A DNA stretch of 64,000 nt from Pseudomonas fluorescens (GCF_902497875.1 NZ_CABVHY010000011.1:152945-216944), one strand, 5' to 3'; shown: positions 47,633 to 57,026, counted from the first letter of the stretch. The notes: generated by a model from the letters alone, not told the origin. Translations and numbers: made by a program.

Positions 47633-48508
47633 ATGTCCACCCTGGAAAACCTGCAAGTCTTTCAAGCCCTGAACCGCTCGCCCCATGCTCGTCTGGAGCA
47701 CAGCGCCGAGCTCGGTGACGGCATGGCTGCAGCCCTGTGGAGCAACCATCACGACGCCCAGGACTACCAGGCGCCGAGTCATCACACCTTGTCCTGTTAC
47801 ATCGCCGGCGGCACCGGGACCTTTCGTCGCGAGCATCCCGGTATCAAGGGTGGCCCGGACAAGTTGTGCATCCTGCCGGCCGAACATCAGTCTGCCTGGG
47901 TGATCAACGGCGAGATCCGCCTGGCTCACCTGTACTTCAGTCCGGAGCAATTTGCCCTCGGTTGCGTCACCCTGCTCGACCGCGAGCCCCGTGAACTGCA
48001 ACTGCAGGAAAGCACTTTCCTCGAAGACCCGACCCAGGCCCGGCGGTTTCGGCAGTTGATCCAGCTCAACTGGGACGAACCCGGCGAGCGCCTGCTGACC
48101 AGCAGCCTGGCCCACGAACTGCTCAGCCATACCTTGCTCAGTCAGGTCGGCCTGCGTCAGGGTTTGCGTCTCAAGGGTGGCCTGGCCGCGCATCAACGGC
48201 GGCAACTGGTGGAACATATCGACAGCCAGTTGGCCGAGCCGATCAGCCTCGGGCAGCTGGCGGGGTTGTGTGCGCTGTCGGAATACCACTTCGCCCGAAT
48301 GTTCCGTGAAAGCTTTGGCTTGCCGCCCCATCAGTACCTGTTGGCGCGGCGCCTGGCCCATGCGCGGCAGTTGCTGCGCAGCACTTCACAGCCTCTGGGC
48401 GAGATTGCCCTGGCCTGTGGTTTTGCCAGCGCCAGCCATTTCACCAATCGCTTCCGGCAGGCGGTGGGCGGGACGCCCGGGGAGTATCGGCAGGCGTTTT
48501 TGCGGTAA
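47633..48508 (+). CDS. AraC-family transcriptional regulator
   Basis: This 291-residue regulator has an N-terminal sensing region (about 1-175) and a C-terminal double HTH (LVEHIDSQLAEPISLGQLAGLCALSEYHFARMFRESFG ... GEIALACGFASASHFTNRFRQAVGGTPGEYR). The ATG at 47633 has GGAG about 10 bases upstream. A longer frame to 47432 runs into the divergent promoter region and is not expected to be used. The neighbouring EamA exporter is a plausible target. Confidence 0.92.
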   Translation: MSTLENLQVFQALNRSPHARLEHSAELGDGMAAALWSNHHDAQDYQAPSHHTLSCYIAGGTGTFRREHPGIKGGPDKLCILPAEHQSAWVINGEIRLAHLYFSPEQFALGCVTLLDREPRELQLQESTFLEDPTQARRFRQLIQLNWDEPGERLLTSSLAHELLSHTLLSQVGLRQGLRLKGGLAAHQRRQLVEHIDSQLAEPISLGQLAGLCALSEYHFARMFRESFGLPPHQYLLARRLAHARQLLRSTSQPLGEIALACGFASASHFTNRFRQAVGGTPGEYRQAFLR

Positions 48509-48513
48509 GTCCC

Positions 48514-48542
48514 AAAAGATCGCAGCCTGCGGCAGCTCCTAC
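48514..48542. repeat. single REP arm, family B
   Basis: A lone GATCGCAGCCTGCGGCAGCT arm lies between the convergent AraC and dacB genes, without its usual inverted partner. Confidence 0.85.
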
Positions 48543-48550
48543 GCGCAGGC

Positions 48551-50008
48551 TCAATTCGCCCAATGCGCCAGGGCAACGGCCACTTTGTCTTCCAGCGCTT
48601 TGATCCGGTCGCCGTCGACCAGGTAATTGTTCGAGACCATGGCAAACACCAAAGACCGGCCATTGGCACTGCTGACATAACCCGACAACGACGAGACAGA
48701 CCCCATCGAACCCGTCTTGGCGTGCAGGTTGTTTTCGGCGGGCGTGTTGCGCAGGCGATTGCGCAAGGTGCCGCCGAGCATCCGCTGCGGATTGCCGGCA
48801 ATTGGCAGCGCGGCGTACCAACTGTCGAACCATGGCTGTTTGCGCACGACCAGCAACAGGTCAGTCAGGCTTTGCGTGGAGATCAGGTTGCGGCGCGACA
48901 GACCCGATCCGTCGACCTGGGTCAGTAGCTCAGTACTAATGCCCTGACGGGCCAGAAAGCTATTGACGGCCGCCACACCAGCGCTTGCCGTTCCGGCATT
49001 GGCGGTCTTGCGACCCATGGCTTTGAGCAGCACTTCGGCGATGCTGTTATTCGACAGTTTGAGCAAGGGCAATAGCAACTGAGCAAGCGGCGGTGATTCA
49101 TGACTGGCCAAGGAGACGGCGCCTGGCGCGGTTACCCCACCCATCAAGGTCTGACCGCGAATCTCAATCCCCTGCTCGGTCAGCGCCTGCTGGAAAATAT
49201 CCGCGACCAATCGGGTCGGTTCCCAGACGCTGACCCACTGACGACTTTGTTTTCCCGGGGGCAAGGTCCCACTGACGGTCAGTTGATTACTCCCGTGTTC
49301 GCGGTTCACGGTAATGCTGTTGGTCGGCCCGACCGTCGCACGATTGAGCAGCGTCAGTGTGCGGTTTTGCGGACTGATGCTGACGAGCGTCGGCTCACCA
49401 TCAAGCGCCGACGCATTGACCGTGACAATCACCGTACCCGCGTCGAAATCATCATTGGGCGAAAGGCTGAGCGCCGAAATTTGTGCGCCGTAGTACTTCT
49501 CTTCATCGTCATGGGCCCAGTCGACGCCGAGTCTGCTGGCATCGAATGCTGTGTCATCGAGCACCAGATCGCCGCTGACGCTTTTGATGCCCTGGCGTGC
49601 CAACGCCATCGCCAGCTGGCGATAATCCTGTGCCTGAATGCTCGGGTCACCCGAACCTCGAAGATAGAGGTTGCCGTCCAGGCGACTGCCCAGCTGCTGG
49701 CCATTGCTCAGCAGCTGCGTGGTAAACCGGTAATCGGCGCCCAGCACATCCATGGCCGCAGCCGCGGTCAGCAATTTGAGGCTCGACGCCGGCAACAGGC
49801 GGGTATTGCCATTGCGCTGAAAAAGCATTGCACCGCTGTTCGCATCGCGAACGGTCAAAGAGCTGATCGCTCCCTCCAGGGCCGGATCGGCCAACACGCT
49901 TTCAAGAGCCCGTGTTGACTCGGCCTGGGGGACAATAGCGCAAGCATTGAGCAATAAACTCGCCGCAATCAGCAGCCCCCTGACGCTGATACGTTGTCTT
50001 GTATTCAT
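48551..50008 (-). CDS. dacB: D-alanyl-D-alanine carboxypeptidase/endopeptidase DacB (PBP4)
   Basis: This 485-residue class-C penicillin-binding protein trims peptidoglycan peptides. The three motifs are present in order: SSLK (in LLPASSLKLLTAAAAM), SNN (in LLKLSNNSIAEVLLKAMG) and KTG (in NLHAKTGSMGSVSSLSGY). The large insert between motifs 1 and 2 is typical of PBP4. The signal peptide ends LLLNAC, which may be an atypical lipobox. The ATG at 50008 has AAGGAG 4 bases upstream. A longer in-frame extension to 50188 has no such site and would bury the signal peptide. Confidence 0.93.
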   Translation of the reverse strand: MNTRQRISVRGLLIAASLLLNACAIVPQAESTRALESVLADPALEGAISSLTVRDANSGAMLFQRNGNTRLLPASSLKLLTAAAAMDVLGADYRFTTQLLSNGQQLGSRLDGNLYLRGSGDPSIQAQDYRQLAMALARQGIKSVSGDLVLDDTAFDASRLGVDWAHDDEEKYYGAQISALSLSPNDDFDAGTVIVTVNASALDGEPTLVSISPQNRTLTLLNRATVGPTNSITVNREHGSNQLTVSGTLPPGKQSRQWVSVWEPTRLVADIFQQALTEQGIEIRGQTLMGGVTAPGAVSLASHESPPLAQLLLPLLKLSNNSIAEVLLKAMGRKTANAGTASAGVAAVNSFLARQGISTELLTQVDGSGLSRRNLISTQSLTDLLLVVRKQPWFDSWYAALPIAGNPQRMLGGTLRNRLRNTPAENNLHAKTGSMGSVSSLSGYVSSANGRSLVFAMVSNNYLVDGDRIKALEDKVAVALAHWAN

Positions 50009-50232
50009 CAAACTCCTTTTTCCTTCCTGTCCTGATAACCGGAAATACCCGCTGAAGATCGCCACGGCTAACGATCGCACCGACTGGCGTGGTTCTTCAT
50101 GAACCAGCGCCGGGCCAGATAACAGCCAACGCATTCCCGGTGTCAACGAAGGACTTTCCTTGAAATCATTTCCACGCAAAACGCTCAACTCGGCAGGCTA
50201 AAAAAGTGACGCTCTGATACAGCGGGTCGCCC
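50009..50232. other. intergenic region between the TonB receptor and dacB
   Basis: This is a 224-bp gap between two minus-strand genes. It must hold the dacB promoter. No hairpin with a T-tract, REP arm or Fur-like box stands out. Confidence 0.4.
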
Positions 50233-52677
50233 TCAAAACTCCAACGTACTCGACAACGTCACCTGCCGCGAATCGCCCATGGAGACAAAGAACCGACTGG
50301 CCGCCGAGGTGTAGTAAGTACGGTCGAACAGGTTCTTCACATTGAGTTGAAACTTGACCCTTTGCCCTTCGACCCGAGTGTCGTAGGTGGCGAAGGCATC
50401 GGCCACGGTATAGCTCGGCAAGTCGAAGTCGTTCACCGCGTTACCGGCCCGTTCGCCGACGTACCGCGCACCGGCACCCACTCGCAACTGGTCGCCGCCG
50501 ATAATGCTGCCGAAGTCATACACCGCCGACAGCGAACCGCTGTTCTTCGCCACGTTTTGCAGGCGCTTGCCTTTGTAGGTCGGGTCTTCGATGACTTCGG
50601 CATCGGTGTAGGCATAGCTGCCGATCACGCTCCAGCGATCACTCAACTGACCGCTCAAGTCCACTTCCAGCCCCCGGGAGCGCACCTCTCCGGCAGCGCT
50701 GTAGATCGTCGTCGGGCCTTCGGAGTTGGCCACCAGCACGTTGCGTTTCTTGATATCGAACAACGCGATGTTGCCCGTGATGCGACCTGGCATGTCGAGT
50801 TTGGCCCCCAGTTCCCAGGACTTGGCTTCTTCCGGGGCGACGGCGCCGTCGAGTACTACGGTGCTGCCGCTGAGCGGGGCGATGGTCGAGTTGGGTTTGA
50901 ACGATTCGGTATAGCTGCCATAGAACGAGAGCTCATCGGTGTAGCGATACACCAGGCCCGCACGTGGCACCCATTTCTGCCCGTTGCTGTCGGTGTTGGC
51001 CTTGAACGGCCGGCCTTTGCCGGCGTACTGGTCGTATTCCTGGAAGCGCGCGCCACCCACCAGGATCCACTGATCGGTGAGGTGGATCGAGTCCTGCAGG
51101 AACACCGAATCGCTGCGCAGCAAATCGGTCTGGGCGCTGTCGGCCGGGCTGACGGTGCTGCCCGCGACTTCGCGGCCGTAGACCGGGTCGGTGTAGCTGA
51201 AGGTGGTCAGGCTTTTCTGGCGGATCAGGTCGGCGCGGTAGATCTTGCGGTATTCGTCATCGATACCGAATACCAGGTCATGTTGCATACCGCCGACATC
51301 GACCTTGCCTTCCAGGCTGGCCGTGGTGAAACGGTCGGTGCTGATGGCGTCCTGGGTGCCGTCCATGCTGCGGGTCAGCGTGCCCTTTTGGGTATTGATG
51401 GCCGTGACCCGAACCTGGCTGGCGTCGTAGGTTTCGCGGTTCCAGCTGTAGCCGAAGTGAGCGTTCCAGTTGTCGTTGAGTGAGTGATCGGCTTCGAAGT
51501 GGTACAGGTCCGAACGCCCTTCCATGTCGTTGAACGGCTCATCCAGCCGCCGCTGCCGGGGGATGTCCAGCGGATGATTGGTGTCGGGGTCGATGGCCGT
51601 GCCACGGTCGAACGGCGAGAGAAACTCGCGGTGTTCGTAAGCGAACAGCAGCTTGGTGCTTTCGCCGAACCAGGCCAGGGATGGGGCGATCAGGCTCTCG
51701 CGGTGGGTGCCGAAATTGCGCCAGTAGTCTTCGTCTTCATGGTCGAGGACCATTCGGTAAGCCAGCCCGGAATCCCCCAGCGCGCCGGTGCTGTCGAAGC
51801 TGCCGCCGCTGCCATTCTTGCCGTCGCCATAGGTCGAACCGCGCACCGTCAAGGCGTTGTATTGCGCCAACTCAGGTTTCTTGCTGACCATGTTCACCAC
51901 CCCGCCCGGGTCTTGAATGCCATAGAGCAAGGAGGCCGGCCCCTTGAGCACTTCGACCCGGTCCACCGAGGCGTTCAGGCCTCGGCCCTGCACCACCGGC
52001 ATGCCGTCGCGCATGATCGAACCGTTGCGGTTGTCGCCAAAACCGCGGGTCATTACCGAATCCTGGGTGCCGCCCAAGGTGTTGCCCTGGGTGATGCCGC
52101 TGACATTCGCCAGCGCGTCATCGAGATTGCGCGGCGCCTGGTCGCGGATGACCTGGGCCGGGATCACGTTGACGGTCTGCGGGATTTCCAGCAGCAATGC
52201 CTGGGAGCGCATCACCGAACTGCTGGGCGGCGGCTGATAGCTCAGCGGTTGCTGGACGATCGAGGTGATGGTGGTCGCCCCCAGGTTCAGCGCGCCTTCG
52301 GTAGGCTGCGGTTCGAGGGCCAGGGTGTGGGCGTCGGTCTGGCGAAAGGTGAAACCCGAATTGCTGAGCAAACGCTGCATAGCCTGCTCGGCACTCAACT
52401 GGCCGCTGACCGCAGGCGCCGTGAGGCCGTAAGGCGCTTCATCGGTGTAGACCAGGCTGAGGCCGGTGATCCGGCTGAAATCGCTCAATGCCTGGGGCAG
52501 TGGCTTGGACGCTATGGCGAAGTTGAACTGCGCGCGCTGCTGGGTGCTGCCTGCATCTGCGGCCAAGGCCATGTTCAGGGGTGACAAGGCTAAAGCCGAA
52601 ACGGCCAGTGCCCCGGCACCGAACCATTGTTTAACCGAACCGCTTGCCGCCGACGTTGCCCTGGACTTCATGCTCAT
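50233..52677 (-). CDS. TonB-dependent siderophore receptor with signalling (STN) domain
   Basis: This 814-residue outer-membrane receptor of the transducer class has a signal peptide ending near ALAADA. The STN signalling domain follows (about 50-125; FNFAIASKPLPQALSDFSRITGLSLVYTDEAPYGLTAPAVSG). Next come the plug with VMTRGFGDNRNGSIMRDGMPVV and VEVLKGPASLLYGIQDPGGVVNMVSKKP, and a 22-strand barrel ending in Phe (TLSSTLEF). The STN domain contacts the FecR-type protein encoded upstream, which in turn controls the FecI-type sigma factor. The siderophore cannot be named from sequence; xenosiderophores of the ferrichrome or ferrioxamine type are common for such clusters. Confidence 0.93.
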   Translation of the reverse strand: MSMKSRATSAASGSVKQWFGAGALAVSALALSPLNMALAADAGSTQQRAQFNFAIASKPLPQALSDFSRITGLSLVYTDEAPYGLTAPAVSGQLSAEQAMQRLLSNSGFTFRQTDAHTLALEPQPTEGALNLGATTITSIVQQPLSYQPPPSSSVMRSQALLLEIPQTVNVIPAQVIRDQAPRNLDDALANVSGITQGNTLGGTQDSVMTRGFGDNRNGSIMRDGMPVVQGRGLNASVDRVEVLKGPASLLYGIQDPGGVVNMVSKKPELAQYNALTVRGSTYGDGKNGSGGSFDSTGALGDSGLAYRMVLDHEDEDYWRNFGTHRESLIAPSLAWFGESTKLLFAYEHREFLSPFDRGTAIDPDTNHPLDIPRQRRLDEPFNDMEGRSDLYHFEADHSLNDNWNAHFGYSWNRETYDASQVRVTAINTQKGTLTRSMDGTQDAISTDRFTTASLEGKVDVGGMQHDLVFGIDDEYRKIYRADLIRQKSLTTFSYTDPVYGREVAGSTVSPADSAQTDLLRSDSVFLQDSIHLTDQWILVGGARFQEYDQYAGKGRPFKANTDSNGQKWVPRAGLVYRYTDELSFYGSYTESFKPNSTIAPLSGSTVVLDGAVAPEEAKSWELGAKLDMPGRITGNIALFDIKKRNVLVANSEGPTTIYSAAGEVRSRGLEVDLSGQLSDRWSVIGSYAYTDAEVIEDPTYKGKRLQNVAKNSGSLSAVYDFGSIIGGDQLRVGAGARYVGERAGNAVNDFDLPSYTVADAFATYDTRVEGQRVKFQLNVKNLFDRTYYTSAASRFFVSMGDSRQVTLSSTLEF

Positions 52678-52810
52678 GACCTGTGTGTAGAAATGCTACG
52701 GATGCGAATGAATCGCACTTTCAAGCACTACACGGATGTCGGGCGGGTTTACCTCATCAGATATTTAAAAATATTTCTTTGGAATAGGTCAGCCAGTGCG
52801 CGTCGCCTGC

Positions 52811-52895
52811 AAAAAGATCGCAGCCTGCGGCAGCTCCTACACCGACCGCGTCCCCCTGTAGGAGCTGCCGATAGGCTGCGATCTTTTGATCTTTT
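52811..52895. repeat. REP palindrome pair, family B, between fecR-like and receptor genes
   Basis: GATCGCAGCCTGCGGCAGCT (from 52816) and GTAGGAGCTGCCGATAGGCTGCGATC are inverted; the second arm has a small internal change (GATA for GCA). It abuts the last codons of the FecR-type gene, so receptor transcription must pass it or start after it. Confidence 0.88.
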
Positions 52896-52898
52896 GCG

Positions 52899-53888
52899 TC
52901 ACCGCAAAATAATCAAATGCCCCAACACACTGTGCTGCTCAAACCCCAACACCCCCTGCAGGGAATTCAACACCGCCTGCGGATCCTTGCTCGGAAAACT
53001 GCCGCTGACCCGACGGGCAGCCAGCTCATCATTGAGCAGCACAATCCGCCCCGGGTAATAACGTCCGAGGTCTTTCACCACGTCGGCCAGTGGTGCCTTG
53101 TAGTAATTCAGCCAGCCCTGACGCCAGGCCAACTGCGCTTCGCTGTCGACGGCATGCAGTGGTTGTGCCGAGCCTGCGACATAGGCCACTTGCTGGCCGG
53201 CCGTGAGGATTTGTTGTGCTGCGCCCTTCTCGGCACTCACCCCGACCCGACCCGAGAGCACCGTCACCTGGGCGCCCGCCGGCTGCAGGCGCACTTCGAA
53301 CTGAGTGCCGAGTACTCGCGCCTCGCCCCTTTCGGCTTCGACCACGAATGGCTCGCCGGTGTGAGTCACGCTGAAAAATCCGGCACCGCGGCGCAGTTGG
53401 ATATGCCGTTCTCCCCGACTGAAATCCACGGCAATCGCGCTGTCGGCATCCAGGGTGACCCGGGATTGATCGGCCAGGGTGACGGTCCGCACTTCACCCG
53501 GCGCCGAAACATAGTCCGCGCCCAAATCATCGATCCAGCGCGATGGCTGCCAGCCGCTGCCCAGGGAAATCATCAGCAGCAAACAGGCAGCCATGGCCAG
53601 GGCACCGGACCAGCGCCGAAGCGAGGTGCGTCGGCAACGGTTCATGGCGTTGAGATAACCCTGCAAGGCGAAGGCCTCTTCCTGCGCCAGCCTACTCGCC
53701 GGGACTTCGCTCAATTCCCAGAGGACCTGGGCCTGGGCATACGCCTCGACATGGGCCGGATCGGCCTGCAACCAGCGGCTGAACGTGGCCTGATCGCCGC
53801 TGCTCGGCTGATCGTGCAACAGGCTCAGCCAGGCCAGTGCAGCCTGTTCCTGGGCGGGCGTCGGGGTGACGCGAGAGGTATTGATCAC
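52899..53888 (-). CDS. FecR-type anti-sigma / sigma regulator
   Basis: This 329-residue inner-membrane regulator has an N-terminal cytoplasmic sigma-binding DUF4880 region (AWLSLLHDQPSSGDQATFSRWLQADPAHVEAYAQ), one membrane helix (about 90-108; ALAMAACLLLMISLGSGW) and the periplasmic FecR domain (APGEVRTVTLADQSRVTLDADSAIAV). A C-terminal STN-like part follows (YYKAPLADVVKDLGRYYPG). It transmits the ligand-bound state of the receptor to the sigma factor. The GTG start overlaps the sigma-factor stop (GTGA), so the two are translationally coupled. Confidence 0.93.
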   Translation of the reverse strand: MINTSRVTPTPAQEQAALAWLSLLHDQPSSGDQATFSRWLQADPAHVEAYAQAQVLWELSEVPASRLAQEEAFALQGYLNAMNRCRRTSLRRWSGALAMAACLLLMISLGSGWQPSRWIDDLGADYVSAPGEVRTVTLADQSRVTLDADSAIAVDFSRGERHIQLRRGAGFFSVTHTGEPFVVEAERGEARVLGTQFEVRLQPAGAQVTVLSGRVGVSAEKGAAQQILTAGQQVAYVAGSAQPLHAVDSEAQLAWRQGWLNYYKAPLADVVKDLGRYYPGRIVLLNDELAARRVSGSFPSKDPQAVLNSLQGVLGFEQHSVLGHLIILR

Positions 53889-54490
53889 GGTGCTTTCCCT
53901 GGCGTACGTGGATTCGAAGGTTCCCGCAGACTCGCCTTGCAGGCTTCGAGGGCGCGCATCATATGTTTTTCCACAGCGCTTTTGGACAGCCCCATGGCCT
54001 TGGCGATCTCGGCGTACTTACGGCCGTGAATGCGGTTGAGCAAGAAGATCTGCCGCGTGCGCTCCGGCAAGCTGCGCAATGCCGCTTCGACGTGGCGCAG
54101 GTCATTGCCGGCCTCGAGCGCCGCTTGCGGTTCGCTGCCCTGGTTGTCCTGTTGCTCCGGCAGCCAGCCTTCGTTGACCCGCACCCGCGCGCCTTCGCTG
54201 CGCAAATGATCAATGGCGATGTTGCCAGCGCAGCGCAGCAAATAGGTACTGAGTTCTTCGACCTGCACCAGAGGCCGGCGCCAGAAACGCAGAAACAAAT
54301 CCTGCACCAGATCCGCCGCCGTCGCCCGACAGCCCACCCGGCGACTGACCAGCGCTTCCATCTGCGGGCGCTGGGACAAAAACACCTGCAGGAAATGCGC
54401 CCGCCCGCCCGAGGCTTCAGCGCTACTGGCGCTCTCGGATTCGGGAGGCTCAGGGACTATCGAAGGCTGAATCATCGAAGACCGGCTCAC
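53885..54490 (-). CDS. FecI-type ECF sigma factor
   Basis: This sigma-70 of about 201 residues belongs to the iron-starvation ECF group. Region 2 contains VGCRATAADLVQDLFLRFWRRP and the -10 recognition helix. Region 4 contains LRSLPERTRQIFLLNRIHGRKYAEIAKAMGLSKSAVEKHMMRAL. It should direct transcription of the TonB receptor gene. The GTG at 54490 directly follows the DUF3325 stop; an ATG five codons later (54475) is also possible. Its place behind DUF3649-PepSY-DUF3325 puts it under the Fur box at 56767. Confidence 0.93.
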   Translation of the reverse strand: MSRSSMIQPSIVPEPPESESASSAEASGGRAHFLQVFLSQRPQMEALVSRRVGCRATAADLVQDLFLRFWRRPLVQVEELSTYLLRCAGNIAIDHLRSEGARVRVNEGWLPEQQDNQGSEPQAALEAGNDLRHVEAALRSLPERTRQIFLLNRIHGRKYAEIAKAMGLSKSAVEKHMMRALEACKASLREPSNPRTPGKAP

Positions 54491-54817
54491 CTAAAACTGC
54501 ACGAACGTAACAAGCGCACTGGTGAGCAAACCCAGCCCCGCCAGGAACAAGGCCAAACGCGGTTGATACGGCATCAGCAACACCAGCAACAAGGCACTGA
54601 GCATCAATACCGCACACCACTGCACCAGGCCCAGGCTCCAATCGGTTGCCGCCACCGCGGCCCACAAAGACAGCGCCAGCAGCACCCAGCCGCTCAGCCG
54701 CAAGGCCTGACGGCGGCGGGCCGATGGTTTGCGCCCCAGCAGATCCGAGTGGTGACGGTCCATCGACAGGCACAGCAAGGTGAAACCGCCATAGCAGAGC
54801 AACAGCGCCAGGAACAT
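54491..54817 (-). CDS. DUF3325 small membrane protein of iron-uptake clusters
   Basis: This 108-residue protein has three or four membrane helices (MFLALLLCYGGFTLLCLSM; LSGWVLLALSLWAAVAATDW; AVLMLSALLLVLLMPY; LALFLAGLGLLTSALVTF). The opening with DRHHSDLLGRKPSARRRQALR is typical of DUF3325, found with PepSY-TM proteins in Pseudomonas iron loci. Function is unknown. It is packed end to start with both neighbours. Confidence 0.85.
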   Translation of the reverse strand: MFLALLLCYGGFTLLCLSMDRHHSDLLGRKPSARRRQALRLSGWVLLALSLWAAVAATDWSLGLVQWCAVLMLSALLLVLLMPYQPRLALFLAGLGLLTSALVTFVQF

Positions 54818-56404
54818 TCAGTTCACCTCTGGTTCAGGGGTTGCCGGACGCGCCCGCTTGCTACGCGATTGAACCAGGGCTTTTGCCCGACCCGAGCGCT
54901 GCATTTTCCAGGCAGCCCAAGCGAGGAACAGTCCGCTGCCCAGGCACGTCAGATCGAAACCGGCCATGCTCCAGTCGCCTTGCATCAGGGAAACACCCAG
55001 GTGTTGCGAGGTGGTCAAGGCATTGAGCAATGGCACGCCCGCGAACAAGATCGCCGCCAGCCCCAATTGCTCGACCCAGGCCGCGCGACCGGCACGGACC
55101 ATGGCGTGTATCAGACTCCCCCCCCAGAGCATGAAGAAACTATTGACCTCCCAATCGGCACGCTCGGCGAAGCTCACTGGCAACAAGCGATTGGCCCAGA
55201 AAAACCCCGCCACCGCGACCAGCAGGCCAGACATGCTGGCGATGTTCAGCACTTGCACCAGCCGTAATTCAAACGGCATCAGCGCGCTTTTGGCGTGTTT
55301 CAACTGGCGCTTGCCGAGCCAAAGCACCAGCCCGGTACCGATCATCGCCGTGCCCGCCAAACCGCAGATGAAGTACAGCCAGCGCAACAGCGGACCGGCA
55401 AAATGGCCCATGTGCAGACCGTAGAAACTACCGGCGATCGCCATCGGCAAGGGTTGTTCCGTGGACACTTTGAGTAGTTGACCGGTCACTGCGTTGAATG
55501 ACACCGCACTGCCAGAGTCGTGGACCACACGGTCGGCGCCATGCCGGAAGACATTCACCGAAGCGTTCAGGTCGCCCGGGTTATTCACCGTCAACCGCCC
55601 GACTTGCCCACCCGACCACTGCTCGCGCGCCTGTTCGAGCAACGGCCCCAGCGCCATCAATTTGCCAGGCTTACCGGTTGCCGGCGGGTTGTCGGTGGCC
55701 GGGAATACCTCATTGAAAAATGCCCGGGAATCCTTGCCATAGGAAGCGACGATGCTCGCCGGCATCACCAGCGACATAAAAATCACCAGGCTGCTATAGG
55801 TGATCATCAAATGGAACGGCAACACCAGCACGCCGACGGCGTTATGCCCGTCGAGCCAGGAGCGCTGGCCCTTGCGCGGGCGGAAGGTGAAGAAGTCCTT
55901 GAAGATTTTCTTGTGGGTGATGATGCCGCTGATCAAGGCCACGAACATCACCATTGCCGCCGTGGTCGATAACCAACGCCCCCATGGACGGGGCATCTGC
56001 AACTCGAAATGGAAACGGTAGAAAAACTCGCCACCCGCTGTTTCGCGGGCCTGGACTTCGGCACCGGTCAAGGGGTCGAGCCACTTGTCGAAGAACTCGC
56101 CGCGCTTCCCCTCCCTGGCCTGCTCTTGCCACATCACCGAAAGCCCCGGCTCACGGGCATCGGGCAAGCTGATAAACCAACGCGCAGCGCCGCCGGCATG
56201 CTGTTGCAGATAATTCTGCGCCAGCCCCAGACTGGCATCGCTGTTTATCGACCGCGCCGGGACTTCCGGCTGCATCCAGTGGCTGATTTCCGCTTTGAAG
56301 TAAGCCAGGGTGCCCGTCAGGAAAATCGCGAACAGCAGCCAGCCGAAGATCAGCCCGCTCCAGGTATGCAGCCAGGCCATGGCCTGACGAAAACCCTCTT
56401 TCAT
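54818..56404 (-). CDS. PepSY-associated TM protein, probable siderophore-iron reductase
   Basis: This 528-residue inner-membrane protein opens MAWLHTWSGLIFGWLLFAIFLTGTLAYFKAEISHWM, the PepSY_TM signature. Further helices lie near 195-215, 245-265 and 380-500. Conserved His pairs in the helices (HTWSG, GIITHKK, GHNAVGVLVLPFHL, GLHMGHFAG) suggest haem or metal coordination. Related proteins (FoxB, FpvG) reduce or strip iron from siderophores at the inner membrane; that role is inferred. The ATG at 56404 overlaps the DUF3649 stop (ATGA). Confidence 0.88.
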   Translation of the reverse strand: MKEGFRQAMAWLHTWSGLIFGWLLFAIFLTGTLAYFKAEISHWMQPEVPARSINSDASLGLAQNYLQQHAGGAARWFISLPDAREPGLSVMWQEQAREGKRGEFFDKWLDPLTGAEVQARETAGGEFFYRFHFELQMPRPWGRWLSTTAAMVMFVALISGIITHKKIFKDFFTFRPRKGQRSWLDGHNAVGVLVLPFHLMITYSSLVIFMSLVMPASIVASYGKDSRAFFNEVFPATDNPPATGKPGKLMALGPLLEQAREQWSGGQVGRLTVNNPGDLNASVNVFRHGADRVVHDSGSAVSFNAVTGQLLKVSTEQPLPMAIAGSFYGLHMGHFAGPLLRWLYFICGLAGTAMIGTGLVLWLGKRQLKHAKSALMPFELRLVQVLNIASMSGLLVAVAGFFWANRLLPVSFAERADWEVNSFFMLWGGSLIHAMVRAGRAAWVEQLGLAAILFAGVPLLNALTTSQHLGVSLMQGDWSMAGFDLTCLGSGLFLAWAAWKMQRSGRAKALVQSRSKRARPATPEPEVN

Positions 56405-56706
56405 GAAAGGCCCATCCTGTACGCCAGCCCGCTGACCGCCGCCAGCACCAGGCTCGGCAGTATCAGCCCGAGCCACGCCTGCCAGGCGCTGCGACAGGCG
56501 AAACACCAGAGCACCGCGACCAGATAGACCAGAAACGAGGTCATCATCGCGCTCACCACTGCTTCGGCTCGGGCCATGGGCAGCAACAAGCTCAGGCAGA
56601 CACTGGCCAGCGCCGCGACGAGGTAACCGCCCAGCACCGCGGCCAGTACCCGCGAAGTGACTGCCAGTCGATAGGAAACGGGGAGCGAGCTGATTTTGCC
56701 TTTCAT
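56401..56706 (-). CDS. DUF3649 membrane protein, first gene of the iron-signalling operon
   Basis: This 101-residue protein has three membrane helices (SRVLAAVLGGYLVAALASVCLSLLLPM; AMMTSFLVYLVAVLWCFAC; AWLGLILPSLVLAAVSGLAYRMG). The start with LPVSYRLAVTSRVLAAVLGGY is typical of DUF3649. These proteins occur in iron-uptake clusters, with unknown function. It begins 61 bp downstream of a good Fur box and overlaps the next gene by four bases. Confidence 0.87.
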   Translation of the reverse strand: MKGKISSLPVSYRLAVTSRVLAAVLGGYLVAALASVCLSLLLPMARAEAVVSAMMTSFLVYLVAVLWCFACRSAWQAWLGLILPSLVLAAVSGLAYRMGLS

Positions 56707-56766
56707 GTTTCGACCTTGAAACCGGGTGAGGACTCGTGAACGTCACGGGACCAACAAGGTCGCGAT

Positions 56767-56785
56767 AGTAATGATAAATATTCTC
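56767..56785. promoter_or_regulatory. Fur box upstream of the iron-signalling operon
   Basis: AGTAATGATAAATATTCTC matches the 19-bp Fur consensus at 14 positions, including the core TAATGATAA. It lies 61 bp before the first gene of the minus-strand operon. Iron-dependent repression of DUF3649-PepSY-DUF3325-fecI-fecR is therefore expected. Confidence 0.8.
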
Positions 56786-56906
56786 ATATGCAAAAGAGTC
56801 TGATTAGATCGCACTGCTAACGGATTGCCGGATGCCGGTGCCAGCCCCTACAATGCGAACAATTCCTGTTCTCTAACGCCTTCAAATGCGGCCGGAGTGG
56901 TCCCCA

Positions 56907-57026
56907 TTGCAGCCCGCCAATACCGTCGAAGTCCTCTATCACGCCCATCACAACTGGCTCGCTGGTTGGTTGCGACGCAAGCTCGGCTGTCCTGACAGCG
57001 CGGCGGACCACTTATGCCTATGTTGA
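56907..57026 (+). pseudogene. 5' fragment of a fecI-type ECF sigma gene
   Basis: From TTG at 56907 (with GGAG 10 bases upstream) 39 codons translate to a FecI start: TVEVLYHAHHNWLAGW, then LRRKLGCPDSAADHL. The frame then leaves the family and stops at 57024-57026. The rest of the sigma gene, any fecR and most of a receptor gene are missing, since receptor sequence begins immediately. Confidence 0.8.

Noticed and set aside
52745..52790. Fur box before the TonB receptor
   Set aside because: The segment is AT-rich but matches the Fur consensus poorly; the receptor is more likely driven by the ECF sigma factor.
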